From: Roseomonas sp.
GTDB lineage: Bacteria; Pseudomonadota; Alphaproteobacteria; Acetobacterales; Acetobacteraceae
Direction of reading: 5' to 3'
NCBI GenBank assembly: GCA_020249925.1
Contig: JADCER010000012.1
Span: forward strand, 124,001-188,000
DNA: 64,000 nucleotides
The notes under the pieces are model-generated. The model did no database searches. It was not told the DNA's origin and saw only the letters and a program-made list of their open reading frames with translations. Position 1 is the stretch's first letter, and the number at the start of each line of letters is the position of its first letter. The position numbers were made by a program, and so were the translations under genes. This document shows positions 56,895 to 64,000 of the stretch, piece by piece.

Positions 56895-57599
56895 GTGCAA
56901 GACCTTGCCAGCGCATTCACGACAGCCTTTGGCCTGATCCTATCCCTGGATTCGGCGGTGCTGGCCATTGTGGCGCTATCCTTGCGCGTCAGCCTGGCTG
57001 CCCTGTTGCTCGCGGCGCTGATTGGCCTGCCGATGGGGGCACTTTTGGCGGTGGCGCGGTTTCCGGGGCGGGGTGGCGTGATCACGCTGATCAATGCGTT
57101 GATGGGGCTGCCGCCGGTGGTGGTGGGGCTGCTGATTTATTTGTTGCTGTCGCGTTCCGGCCCGCTTGGGTCCTTCGGCCTGTTGTTCACGCCAGGCGCC
57201 ATGATCATCGCCCAGGCTGTGCTGATCACGCCCATCCTCGCGGCGCTGACGCGACAAGTGCTGGAAGGCATGTGGGAAGAATATGCCGAACAGCTACGGT
57301 CCTTCGGCGCGGGGCCGTGGCGTGCGGTGCCCACCCTTTTATGGGATGGGCGCTTTCTGCTGCTGACGGTGCTGCTGGCGGGGTTTGGCCGCGCGGCGGC
57401 GGAAGTGGGCGCGGTAATGGTGGTGGGCGGCAATATTGAAGGCTTCACCCGCGTGATGACCACCGCGATTGCGCTTGAAACCAGCAAGGGCGATTTGCCG
57501 CTGGCGCTGGCGCTTGGGATGGTGCTGATGGCGATTGTGCTTGGCGTGAATGCGCTGGCGCAGGGGGTACGCGGCATCGCCGCGCGCTGGGCCGGCTGA
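56895..57599 (+). CDS. tupB: tungstate-type ABC transporter permease
   Basis: A 234-aa inner-membrane permease of the TupB/WtpB type with about five to six TM helices and the EAA-like loop (EEYAEQLRSFGAGPWRAVPTLLW). GTG 56895 begins after GGGGGATAGG. Followed by tupC after one base and then tupA, giving a complete importer. Tungstate is favoured over molybdate because of the TupA-type binding protein. Confidence 0.85.
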   Translation: MQDLASAFTTAFGLILSLDSAVLAIVALSLRVSLAALLLAALIGLPMGALLAVARFPGRGGVITLINALMGLPPVVVGLLIYLLLSRSGPLGSFGLLFTPGAMIIAQAVLITPILAALTRQVLEGMWEEYAEQLRSFGAGPWRAVPTLLWDGRFLLLTVLLAGFGRAAAEVGAVMVVGGNIEGFTRVMTTAIALETSKGDLPLALALGMVLMAIVLGVNALAQGVRGIAARWAG

Positions 57600-57600
57600 T

Positions 57601-58323
57601 ATGCGTTCAGCCGCTTCCATCCTGCCGCTTTGTGCCGAAGGGCTTTGCTTCAGCGCCGGCGATGTCGAGATTCTGCGCGATGTTTCGCTGAAGATTATCG
57701 CTGGCCCGCCGACCATGCTGATTGGCGCGAATGGTGCCGGGAAAAGCGTATTGCTGCGCTTGCTGCATGGCTTGCTGAAGCCCTCGGCCGGGCGTGTGTT
57801 CTGGGCGATGCCAACCGAGCATGCTGCGCGGCGTCAGGCGATGGTGTTTCAGCGCCCGGTGCTGCTGCGCCGATCCGTGCTGGCCAATACGCTCTACCCG
57901 CTGACGATCGCCGGCGTGGCGAGCGAGGAACGGCTGACGCGCGCTGAGCAGGCTTTGGCGCTGGTTGGGCTTGCGGATCGTGCTGATGATGCGGCGCGCA
58001 AGCTTTCGGTAGGGCAACAGCAGCGGCTCGCCTTGGCGCGGGCTGCCGCCTTGCAGCCGGAATTGCTGTTCCTGGATGAGCCTGCCGCCAGCCTTGATCC
58101 CGCCGCGACGCGCGCGGTGGAGGAGATTGTGCTGAAGCTTGCCGCGCGCGGCACGAAGATTGTGATGACGACGCATGACCTGGCGCAGGCAAGGCGGCTG
58201 GCGGGCGATGTGGTGTTTCTGCATCGCGGCAGCGTGTTGGAACAGGCGCCGGCCGAGGCGTTTTTCAGGCAGCCCGCTTCAGCCACCGCGCGCGCCTTTT
58301 TGCGCGGCGAATTGGTGTGGTGA
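57601..58323 (+). CDS. tupC: tungstate-type ABC transporter ATPase
   Basis: A 240-aa ATPase. Walker A GANGAGKSVLLRLLHG (about residue 44), signature KLSVGQQQRLALAR, Walker B LLFLDEPAASLDP. It energises import through TupB. ATG 57601 follows the tupB stop by one base. The Q-loop region MVFQRPVLLRRSV resembles Tup/Wtp ATPases. Confidence 0.87.
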   Translation: MRSAASILPLCAEGLCFSAGDVEILRDVSLKIIAGPPTMLIGANGAGKSVLLRLLHGLLKPSAGRVFWAMPTEHAARRQAMVFQRPVLLRRSVLANTLYPLTIAGVASEERLTRAEQALALVGLADRADDAARKLSVGQQQRLALARAAALQPELLFLDEPAASLDPAATRAVEEIVLKLAARGTKIVMTTHDLAQARRLAGDVVFLHRGSVLEQAPAEAFFRQPASATARAFLRGELVW

Positions 58324-58334
58324 GGGCCGGAGGG

Positions 58335-59174
58335 ATGGTGATGCAGATTGCCCGACGCGGTGTTTTGCCTCTGCTGCTTGCGGCGGTGACGCGGCCTGCC
58401 TTTGCGCAGCAGCGCAGCATTACGCTGGCTTCCACCACCAGCACGGAGCAATCCGGGCTATTCGGCCACATCCTACCGATCTTCACGCGTGAAACAGGCA
58501 TTGCGGTGCGCGTGGTAGCCCTGGGCAGCGGGCAGGCCTTGGATATCGGCCGGCGTGGCGATGCGGATGTGGTCTTGGTGCATGATCGCGTGGCGGAAGA
58601 ACGCTTTGTCACCGAAGGCTTCGGCGGGCCGCGGCGACATGTGATGTTCAATGATTTCGTGATCACTGGCCCCGCGGCGGACCCGGCGCGCATCGGCGGG
58701 CTAGGTGATGCGGTGGCGGCGCTCAGCCGCATCGCCGCCGCGCGCGCGCCTTTCATCAGTCGCGGAGATCGCAGCGGCACCCATGCGGCGGAACTTCGCT
58801 TGTGGCATTTGGCCGGCATTGATCCCGTAACCGGCCGCGGCCGATGGTATCGCGAAGTGGGGCAGGGCATGGGGGCGGCGCTGAATACTGCCGCCGCGCA
58901 GGGCGCTTATGTTCTGGCGGATCGCGGCACCTGGCTGAGTTTTCGCAATCGGCAGGATCAGCGCATTTTGATCGAGGGCGATGCGCGGCTGTTCAATCAA
59001 TATGGCGTGATGCTGGTCAATGCGCAGCGCCATCCGCATGTGAAGGCCGCCTATGGGCAGCGCTTCATTGATTGGTTGGTTTCAGCCGCCGGTCAGGCGG
59101 CGATTGCGGGTTTTCGCATCAAGGGGGAACAGCTTTTCTTCCCCAATGCGGATAAGCCTGAGCCGGTTTCGTGA
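58335..59174 (+). CDS. tupA: tungstate-type periplasmic binding protein
   Basis: A 279-aa binding protein. The signal peptide is QIARRGVLPLLLAAVTRPAFA, then the TupA hallmark LASTTSTEQSGLF, and GDRSGTHAAE and FNQYGVMLVN deeper in. The TTSTxxSGL pattern distinguishes tungstate-type from ModA. Possible starts are GTG 58317, ATG 58335 and ATG 58341. Confidence 0.87.
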   Translation: MVMQIARRGVLPLLLAAVTRPAFAQQRSITLASTTSTEQSGLFGHILPIFTRETGIAVRVVALGSGQALDIGRRGDADVVLVHDRVAEERFVTEGFGGPRRHVMFNDFVITGPAADPARIGGLGDAVAALSRIAAARAPFISRGDRSGTHAAELRLWHLAGIDPVTGRGRWYREVGQGMGAALNTAAAQGAYVLADRGTWLSFRNRQDQRILIEGDARLFNQYGVMLVNAQRHPHVKAAYGQRFIDWLVSAAGQAAIAGFRIKGEQLFFPNADKPEPVS

Positions 59175-59181
59175 TGGTCTG

Positions 59182-59511
59182 CTAGGCCACCGCCACGCGC
59201 GCTTCGGCACGCGCCTGGCGGCCCTTTTCATCCGTCCAGATGAATTCGAAATGACTCGGCTTTTCCATCCGTACGAAGAATACGTGATAGGGATTGGTCG
59301 AAGTGCCATTCTGGAAATCGGCGGCAAACAGCGTTTCGCCATTCAGCCGCACCATCAGCCGCGTCAGCATATCGCGCGGCAAGGCGCGGCCCGCTTCCTG
59401 GCGCAACCCCGTTTCCATCGGGTGTTCGATCAGGGTGCGGATTTCAATCACCTCACCGGCGCGGGCGCTGCGCGGGATGCGAATGCGGGGTTGGGATGGC
59501 AGCGCGCTCAT
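59182..59511 (-). CDS. soxZ: thiosulfate carrier subunit SoxZ
   Basis: A 109-aa SoxZ. The segments GEVIEIRTLIEHPMETGLRQEA and NPYHVFFVRMEKPSHFEFIWTD are family features. It dimerises with SoxY in the periplasm, exported with SoxY's signal. Its ATG overlaps the soxY stop (ATGA). No soxA, X, B, C or D in the window. Confidence 0.92.
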   Translation of the reverse strand: MSALPSQPRIRIPRSARAGEVIEIRTLIEHPMETGLRQEAGRALPRDMLTRLMVRLNGETLFAADFQNGTSTNPYHVFFVRMEKPSHFEFIWTDEKGRQARAEARVAVA

Positions 59512-59933
59512 GAAAGGCACCCCCCGGCACCAACGCGCAATTCCGCGCTGCTGCGCATGACGCGGCCAGTGCTGGTTTCCGCCAACACGATCAGGCGCTG
59601 ATCTTCCGCCAGGCGAATGCGCGTTTGCACTTCAGCGCGCGCGAGCATGGGCGTCAGCCGGAAGGTTGCGACACCGGGCGTTGGGTTGCGGGAGGCGAAA
59701 ACATGAATGGCGGTGATGTGATCCTGCGCCGTCATCGGGCTTTCCACCACAATGCCGAGTGGCACCTGCCCGCCATTTTCGGCAAGCGCGGGTACGCGGA
59801 GCAGGATGCCGCCATCGGTCACGGGCTTGTCGCCAACGGTTTCACGCATAGCGGTGGCCAGCGCATCATCCGCCCGCGCCGCGGCGGCGAAGGGCAGCGC
59901 CAGAAGCGCCAAGCAGGTTCTGCGATTGATCAT
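59508..59933 (-). CDS. soxY: sulfur-carrier protein SoxY (atypical C-terminus)
   Basis: A 141-aa SoxY. The signal peptide MINRRTCLALLALPFAAAARA has twin Arg and an AxA site, compatible with Tat export. The C-terminus is VGAGGCLS, whereas canonical SoxY ends GGCGG; the sulfur-carrying Cys is kept but the last two residues differ. It has a 194-base AT-rich leader before it. ATG 59933. Confidence 0.85.
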   Translation of the reverse strand: MINRRTCLALLALPFAAAARADDALATAMRETVGDKPVTDGGILLRVPALAENGGQVPLGIVVESPMTAQDHITAIHVFASRNPTPGVATFRLTPMLARAEVQTRIRLAEDQRLIVLAETSTGRVMRSSAELRVGAGGCLS

Positions 59934-60127
59934 CAATGCCTCCGTGCCGCGCTGTGGGATAAGGGGGCGCAGCAAGAAATTCTCCAGCCAGGGACCGTTC
60001 AGGGCCCTGTTGGCGCTTGATATGGCGGCTGAATTTTCCCGGCGCAAGCGAAATATTTTAATACTATCAGCGGATTAGGCGGGATAAAGGGCTTGCTGCC
60101 TGAAGGCTGAACTTTGGAAAATATTTC

Positions 60128-61276
60128 TCAACGATCCAGGCGAAAAACCGGGCGCAGCTGCAGCCCCACCCAATTGCCGGCCAAGCCCGGCAGGATCCAA
60201 AGCCAGCCATGCAGGCTGCCCGAAGCGATCCCCGCGACATAGGCGCTGATATTGCAGCCCGAAGCCATGACGGAGCCATAACCGAGCAAAAGCCCCCCGA
60301 TCACGGAAGCGCAACCATGCCGCCAAGGCAGGCGCCATGTGGGCTTGAAGCGCGCTGCCATCGCCGCGGCGAAAAACGCGCCAAGCATCAGGCCAAAATT
60401 CATCACGCTGCTGCGTTCCGCGAGCAGCGGGCGGAGGAAGGCTTCCGTGCGTGTCGGGTCCTCCCAAAACATCCAGAAGGCCGGTTCATCCCAGCCAAAT
60501 TCCGCAACGATACGCGACCCCCAAAGCGGGAAGGATGCCGTGATCACCCAAGGCCGCCCTGCCGCCCAAAGCGTGAGGATGTTGAGCACGGCGAGAATGA
60601 TGGCGGCCATGGCCCAGGACCAGCGCCGTGGCGATTCTGCTGATGGCGCGGCGAAGATGGGTTCAACGCGGCCATGGCGGCGCTGTTCGATCATGCGCGA
60701 AACAAGCGCCACGCAAAGGAAAATCGCGAGGCTGCCGAACAGCGCGGGCCATAGCCCAATCAGCTCCGGCAGGGATGTTGCGGCAAGCGCCGGCAGATCG
60801 GCCCATCTTTCCGAATCATAGGCTGCGATGGTGGCGCCGAGGATGAAGAACATCAGCGTCAGCAGCATGCGCGTATTGCCACCGCCTGCGGTATAGAGCG
60901 TGCCGGAAGCGCAGCCGCCACCCAATTGCATGCCAATGCCGAAAATGAAGGCGCCGATGATCACTGCGACACCTGCGGGAAAGACAATACCGCGTACCGG
61001 CGCGCCGGCCAGCGTACCGGCATGAATGGTGGGCAGCATGATGATCACCAGAATGGCGAGCATGAGCATTTGCGCCCGCAGCCCCGCGCCGCGACCCTCG
61101 GCCAATGCCTGGCGAAAACCGCCGGCAAAGCTGAAGGCACCGCGATAGAGCGTAAACCCGAGCGCCGCGCCAAGCACCCAAAGCAGCGCGTGATTGCCGC
61201 CATGGCGCAGCGCAAGCCCAAGCGCGCCCGCCAGCAACAGCAAGGCCGCGATCATGGCTGGCAGGGCTTGAGGCAA
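60128..61276 (-). CDS. YeeE/YedE-family permease (thiosulfate uptake type)
   Basis: A 382-aa polytopic membrane protein with two DUF395-like halves. Conserved Cys motifs GGGCASGTLY (about residue 120) and ASGCNISAY near the C-terminus are the ones used by TsuA-like carriers for thiosulfate. It lies upstream of soxYZ on the same strand. Thiosulfate is favoured, another sulfur compound is possible. Confidence 0.85.
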   Translation of the reverse strand: MPQALPAMIAALLLLAGALGLALRHGGNHALLWVLGAALGFTLYRGAFSFAGGFRQALAEGRGAGLRAQMLMLAILVIIMLPTIHAGTLAGAPVRGIVFPAGVAVIIGAFIFGIGMQLGGGCASGTLYTAGGGNTRMLLTLMFFILGATIAAYDSERWADLPALAATSLPELIGLWPALFGSLAIFLCVALVSRMIEQRRHGRVEPIFAAPSAESPRRWSWAMAAIILAVLNILTLWAAGRPWVITASFPLWGSRIVAEFGWDEPAFWMFWEDPTRTEAFLRPLLAERSSVMNFGLMLGAFFAAAMAARFKPTWRLPWRHGCASVIGGLLLGYGSVMASGCNISAYVAGIASGSLHGWLWILPGLAGNWVGLQLRPVFRLDR

Positions 61277-61294
61277 GGCGTTGGGCCTTTCGCG

Positions 61295-61891
61295 CTAGAG
61301 AATGAATACGGGAATGAGGGACGCCACTAATGCCAAGGCCATGGCGTAGTTGAAAAGCCGAAAAGCACGATCGGAGGTGAGCAGCCTGCCAATCGCCACA
61401 CCAAAACCGCACCAAAGCGTGCAGGAAATGACGCCGGAAAAAAGAAAGGCTGCTGCCACGCGCGCGGCTTCAGACCAGACAGGCGCCTCGGGCAGGGTAT
61501 AGGCGGCGAGCGCGCCAATTGCCATGATCCAGGCCTTGGGATTGACCCATTGAAAGCCTGCCGCCTCGAAAAACCCGATAGGCTTCGCGGCGCCGGCACC
61601 CTTGCCGCGCCCGGCCGTGGCGATGCGCCAGGCGAGGTAGAGCATATAGGCGGCACCGACATATTTCAGCGCGAGATGCAGCCAAGGCAGGGCGGTGAAA
61701 ACCGTGCCAAGCCCAAGCCCAATCGCGAGCACCATGGCCGGAAAGCCCAGAATAATCCCAAGCATATGCGGCACCGCGCGACGAAAGCCGAAATTGGCGC
61801 CGGAAGCCGTCAGCATGGCGTTGTTCGGCCCGGGCGTGCAGCTTGTGGTCAGGGCGAAACCAAGCAGCGCCCAGAAAAGCGGATCATGCAA
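61295..61891 (-). CDS. LysE-family translocator
   Basis: A 198-aa LysE/RhtB exporter with around six TM segments. The N-terminus HDPLFWALLGFALTTSCTPGPNNAM and the GFxWVNPKAW motif (AGFQWVNPKAWIM) are typical. The family N-terminus requires a TTG start at 61891, otherwise a TTG at 62032 with an unlikely extension. It probably exports an amino acid or similar molecule; it is upstream of the YeeE-type gene on the same strand. Confidence 0.83.
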   Translation of the reverse strand: MHDPLFWALLGFALTTSCTPGPNNAMLTASGANFGFRRAVPHMLGIILGFPAMVLAIGLGLGTVFTALPWLHLALKYVGAAYMLYLAWRIATAGRGKGAGAAKPIGFFEAAGFQWVNPKAWIMAIGALAAYTLPEAPVWSEAARVAAAFLFSGVISCTLWCGFGVAIGRLLTSDRAFRLFNYAMALALVASLIPVFIL

Positions 61892-62056
61892 AGCGGTTTT
61901 CCCTGTGGTTGTGCGGGCAGAAAGCGCGCTGCTTAGGCGGACAGCAATGCTTTGGCAATGGCGCGCGCAGGGTGGCGGCTTCGCCGCTGCGCGGTCTGGA
62001 CGTGCGCGCCAAGCTGTATCACGCTGCGCCAAACACGCGCCTGATCGGAGACGCCC

Positions 62057-63211
62057 ATGGGTTCCTTGCTATTCTCACCGCTCACCATTCGCAGTGTGAC
62101 GATCCCGAATCGCGTGGTGATGCCGCCGCTTTGCCAGTATTCGGCGATCGAAGGTTTGGCGAATGATTGGCATATGGTGCAGCTTGGCCGCTTTGCCGTG
62201 GGCGGCTTTGGGCTGATCTTCACTGAAGTGACCTCTGTGATGCGCGAGGGGCGCATTACCCATGGTGATCTTGGGCTTTGGTCCGATGCGCATATTGAAC
62301 CGGTGCAGCGGCTGGCGCGCTTCATCAAATTGCAGGGCGCGGTGCCGGCGATGCAGCTTGGCCATGCGGGGCGCAAAGGTTCTTCTCAGCGCGCCTTTGA
62401 AGGCAATGGGCCATTGGGTGCGCCTGAGGCCGCCAAGGGCGAAAAGCCCTGGCCCTTGGTGGGGCCAACCGCAACGGCGATTGGCGAAGGCCATGTGCAG
62501 CCCGAAGCACTCACCAAGGAAGGCATGGCGGATATCCGCGAAGCCTTCGCCACCGCCGCGCGCCGCGCCTTGGCCGCCGGGTATGAGGCGATTGAGGTGC
62601 ATTGCGCGCATGGTTATCTGCTGCATCAATTCCTTTCGCCCTTGTGCAATACACGCAACGATGAATATGGCGGCGATCTTGCCGGGCGCATGCGCTTCCC
62701 GCTTGAGATTGTGCGCGCCGTGCGTGAAGCCTGGCCGGAAAACCTGCCGCTTTTCGTGCGTATTTCCGCAGTGGATGGCGCCGATGGCGGTTGGGAGATG
62801 GAAGACAGCGTTGCTTATGCGCGCGAATGCCAGAAGCTTGGCGTGGATGTGATGGATTGTTCTTCAGGCGGTATTGGTGGTAGCGCCACGGGCAGCAAGC
62901 GCGTGCCGCGTGGCTATGGCTTTCAGATTCCCTATGCCGCGCAAATCCGGCGGGAACTTGGCATGAAATCCATGGCCGTTGGGCTGATTATCGGCCCGCA
63001 TCAGGCCGAAGCAGCCTTGGCCGCGGGTGATGCTGATCTGATCGCCATAGGGCGTGAAGGCATGAACAACCCGAATTGGCCCTTGCATGCACGCGCCGTG
63101 CTGGAACCCGGCACAACCGAGGAGGTTTTCGGCTGCTGGCCGCCGCAACATGGCTGGTGGATGGAAAAGCGTGGCGCGGTGATGAATGCCCTCGGCACCC
63201 CGCCGGCGTGA
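62057..63211 (+). CDS. NADH:flavin oxidoreductase (old yellow enzyme, YqjM type)
   Basis: A 384-aa FMN TIM-barrel ene-reductase. It has the YqjM-like start LFSPLTIRSVTIPNRVVMPP with the Cys in PPLCQYSA, QLGHAGRKGSS, the active-site HCAHGYLLHQFLSPLCN and the phosphate-binding IGREGMNNPNWP. Reduces activated C=C bonds. It is divergent from lysE and 35 bases before the GST gene. Confidence 0.9.
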   Translation: MGSLLFSPLTIRSVTIPNRVVMPPLCQYSAIEGLANDWHMVQLGRFAVGGFGLIFTEVTSVMREGRITHGDLGLWSDAHIEPVQRLARFIKLQGAVPAMQLGHAGRKGSSQRAFEGNGPLGAPEAAKGEKPWPLVGPTATAIGEGHVQPEALTKEGMADIREAFATAARRALAAGYEAIEVHCAHGYLLHQFLSPLCNTRNDEYGGDLAGRMRFPLEIVRAVREAWPENLPLFVRISAVDGADGGWEMEDSVAYARECQKLGVDVMDCSSGGIGGSATGSKRVPRGYGFQIPYAAQIRRELGMKSMAVGLIIGPHQAEAALAAGDADLIAIGREGMNNPNWPLHARAVLEPGTTEEVFGCWPPQHGWWMEKRGAVMNALGTPPA

Positions 63212-63246
63212 TGAATTTGAACTGAGACAAAGGAAGGAAACGAAGC

Positions 63247-63843
63247 ATGAAACTCGCCTATTCACCCAATAGCCCCTATGTGCGGAAATGTGTTGTGCTT
63301 GCGATTCAACGCGGCATTGACAAGCAGATGGAGCTTTGGACGGTTGGAACCACCGATCCGGCGCTGGTGAAGGTGAATCCGCTTTCGAAAGTGCCGACCC
63401 TGGTGCTGGATGATGGCACTGCGCTTTATGACAGCCCGGTGATTTGCGAATATCTGGATAGTGTCGGCGATGGGCCAAAGATGTTCCCGGCGGCTGGCCC
63501 GGCGCGTTGGAAGGCGTTGCGTCAGGAAGCCTTGGGCGATGGTATTCTGGATGCCACACAACCGCGCCGGCGCGAAATTGCGCTGCCTCAGGATGAAGGG
63601 CGGCAGACCTACATCGCGCTTCAGCAGGGCAAGGTGAAGGCCGCACTTGCTGTGCTGGAGGCGGAAGCCGATAGCCTTGGCATGCTGACGAATATTGGTG
63701 AGATCACCATTGCCTGCGCCTTGGGCTATATGGATTTCCGCTATCCGAATGAGCCTTGGCGGCCAGGCCATCCCAAGCTTGAAGCCTGGTATGCGAAGGT
63801 TTCCACCATGCCGGCGATGACGCGCACGGTTCCTCCGGGCTGA
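63247..63843 (+). CDS. glutathione S-transferase family protein
   Basis: A 198-aa GST. The thioredoxin-like N-terminal domain has YSPNSPYVRKCVV, KVPTLVLDDG and DSPVICEYLD; a helical C-terminal domain follows. ATG 63247 has AAAGGAAGGAAAC upstream. The substrate is unknown; it may be co-transcribed with the old yellow enzyme. Confidence 0.85.
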   Translation: MKLAYSPNSPYVRKCVVLAIQRGIDKQMELWTVGTTDPALVKVNPLSKVPTLVLDDGTALYDSPVICEYLDSVGDGPKMFPAAGPARWKALRQEALGDGILDATQPRRREIALPQDEGRQTYIALQQGKVKAALAVLEAEADSLGMLTNIGEITIACALGYMDFRYPNEPWRPGHPKLEAWYAKVSTMPAMTRTVPPG

Positions 63844-63873
63844 AGCAATGTTTTGTCGCGCTGCAGCCTGCGT

Positions 63874-64000
63874 TCACGCGCAGGTGGCAGCGCGCCAGGC
63901 CTTGGCGATATCCATGCGCCGCGCGACCCAGATCTGATCGCCCAATTCGGCAAGCCTGGCCAGCACTTTTTCAAAAGCCGGGAAGCGCGCTGGCCGCCCC
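63874..64000 (-). CDS. C-terminal end of a polysaccharide deacetylase / PuuE-like allantoinase
   Basis: Only the last 42 codons and the stop are in the window; the gene runs off the right edge. The tail reads FEKVLARLAEL then IWVARRMDIAKAW before TCA-stop, which resembles the end of PuuE-type allantoinase and related deacetylases (…VWVARRIDIARHW). The assignment depends on this short segment only. Confidence 0.5.
   Translation of the reverse strand, partial: GRPARFPAFEKVLARLAELGDQIWVARRMDIAKAWRAATCA

Overview
This 64 kb window looks like an ordinary chromosomal segment of a GC-rich alphaproteobacterium, most likely from Rhodospirillales/Acetobacteraceae (a Roseomonas-like lineage). That placement is an inference. 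It rests on the replication block rpsT-dnaA-dnaN-recF-gyrB, the alphaproteobacterial order aroA-cmk-rpsA-sppA-ihfB-lapA-pyrF-trpF, an ATP12-type chaperone, a FYDLN-acid (TIGR02300) protein and a Bug-type solute receptor. I see no insertion sequence, prophage, CRISPR array, rRNA operon or integrase. Genes are dense, often with 1-4 nt overlaps, and several use GTG or TTG starts.

Layout. 1-5.9 kb (minus strand): a complete yejABEF peptide ABC importer and the start of a small membrane protein. 5.9-13 kb: hisN, a membrane-anchored cytochrome c, kdsB, pheA, tRNA-Arg(CCG), a DUF2783 protein, an MBL-fold hydrolase overlapping a class C beta-lactamase-like serine hydrolase, a probable outer-membrane protein and an ATP12 chaperone. 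13-20.2 kb (plus strand): rpsT, dnaA, dnaN, recF, gyrB, ending in an array of hairpins. 20.3-29.1 kb: a DSD1-type PLP enzyme, a porin, a ThiE-like protein whose start codon overlaps that of divergent yggS, trpS behind a possible attenuator, dgoK, a Bug protein, an unknown 109-aa protein and an SDR. 29.1-36.5 kb: an MsbA-like exporter, a DehI-like protein paired with an Asp/Glu-racemase-family enzyme, a TPR lipoprotein, an aminotransferase, a small EthD-like protein, an AT-rich gap and an MFS carrier. 36.4-43.6 kb (minus strand): trpF, pyrF, lapA, ihfB, sppA, rpsA, cmk, aroA. 43.7-48.8 kb: TIGR02300, a tandem gamma-glutamylcyclotransferase, uppP, ahcY with a near-palindromic upstream site, an ATC-hydrolase-like protein and a methyltransferase. 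48.8-55.9 kb (plus strand): a probable catabolic island of a beta-hydroxyacid dehydrogenase, ACR3-type carrier, SDR, amidohydrolase, GMC oxidoreductase and Baeyer-Villiger monooxygenase. 55.9-59.2 kb: a tungstate-type ABC importer (tupBCA) with a divergent HTH plus binding-protein-like regulator. 59.2-61.9 kb (minus strand): a YeeE/YedE thiosulfate-type permease with soxY and soxZ, and a LysE exporter. 62-64 kb: an old yellow enzyme, a GST, and the C-terminal end of what looks like a polysaccharide deacetylase.

How the genes work together. The 48.8-55.9 kb genes include the three enzyme types of classical alicyclic-alcohol degradation (alcohol dehydrogenase, Baeyer-Villiger monooxygenase, hydrolase), with a perfect 14-bp palindrome before the monooxygenase. 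The sox fragment lacks soxAXBCD here, so it may serve thiosulfate uptake or sulfur carriage rather than full oxidation. The tup block suggests demand for W/Mo cofactor enzymes. I did not find a clearly undescribed system. The best leads are the catabolic island with its upstream palindromes, the orphan soxYZ-permease set with an atypical SoxY tail, the trpS leader hairpins, the gyrB 3' hairpin array, and several operator-like palindromes.
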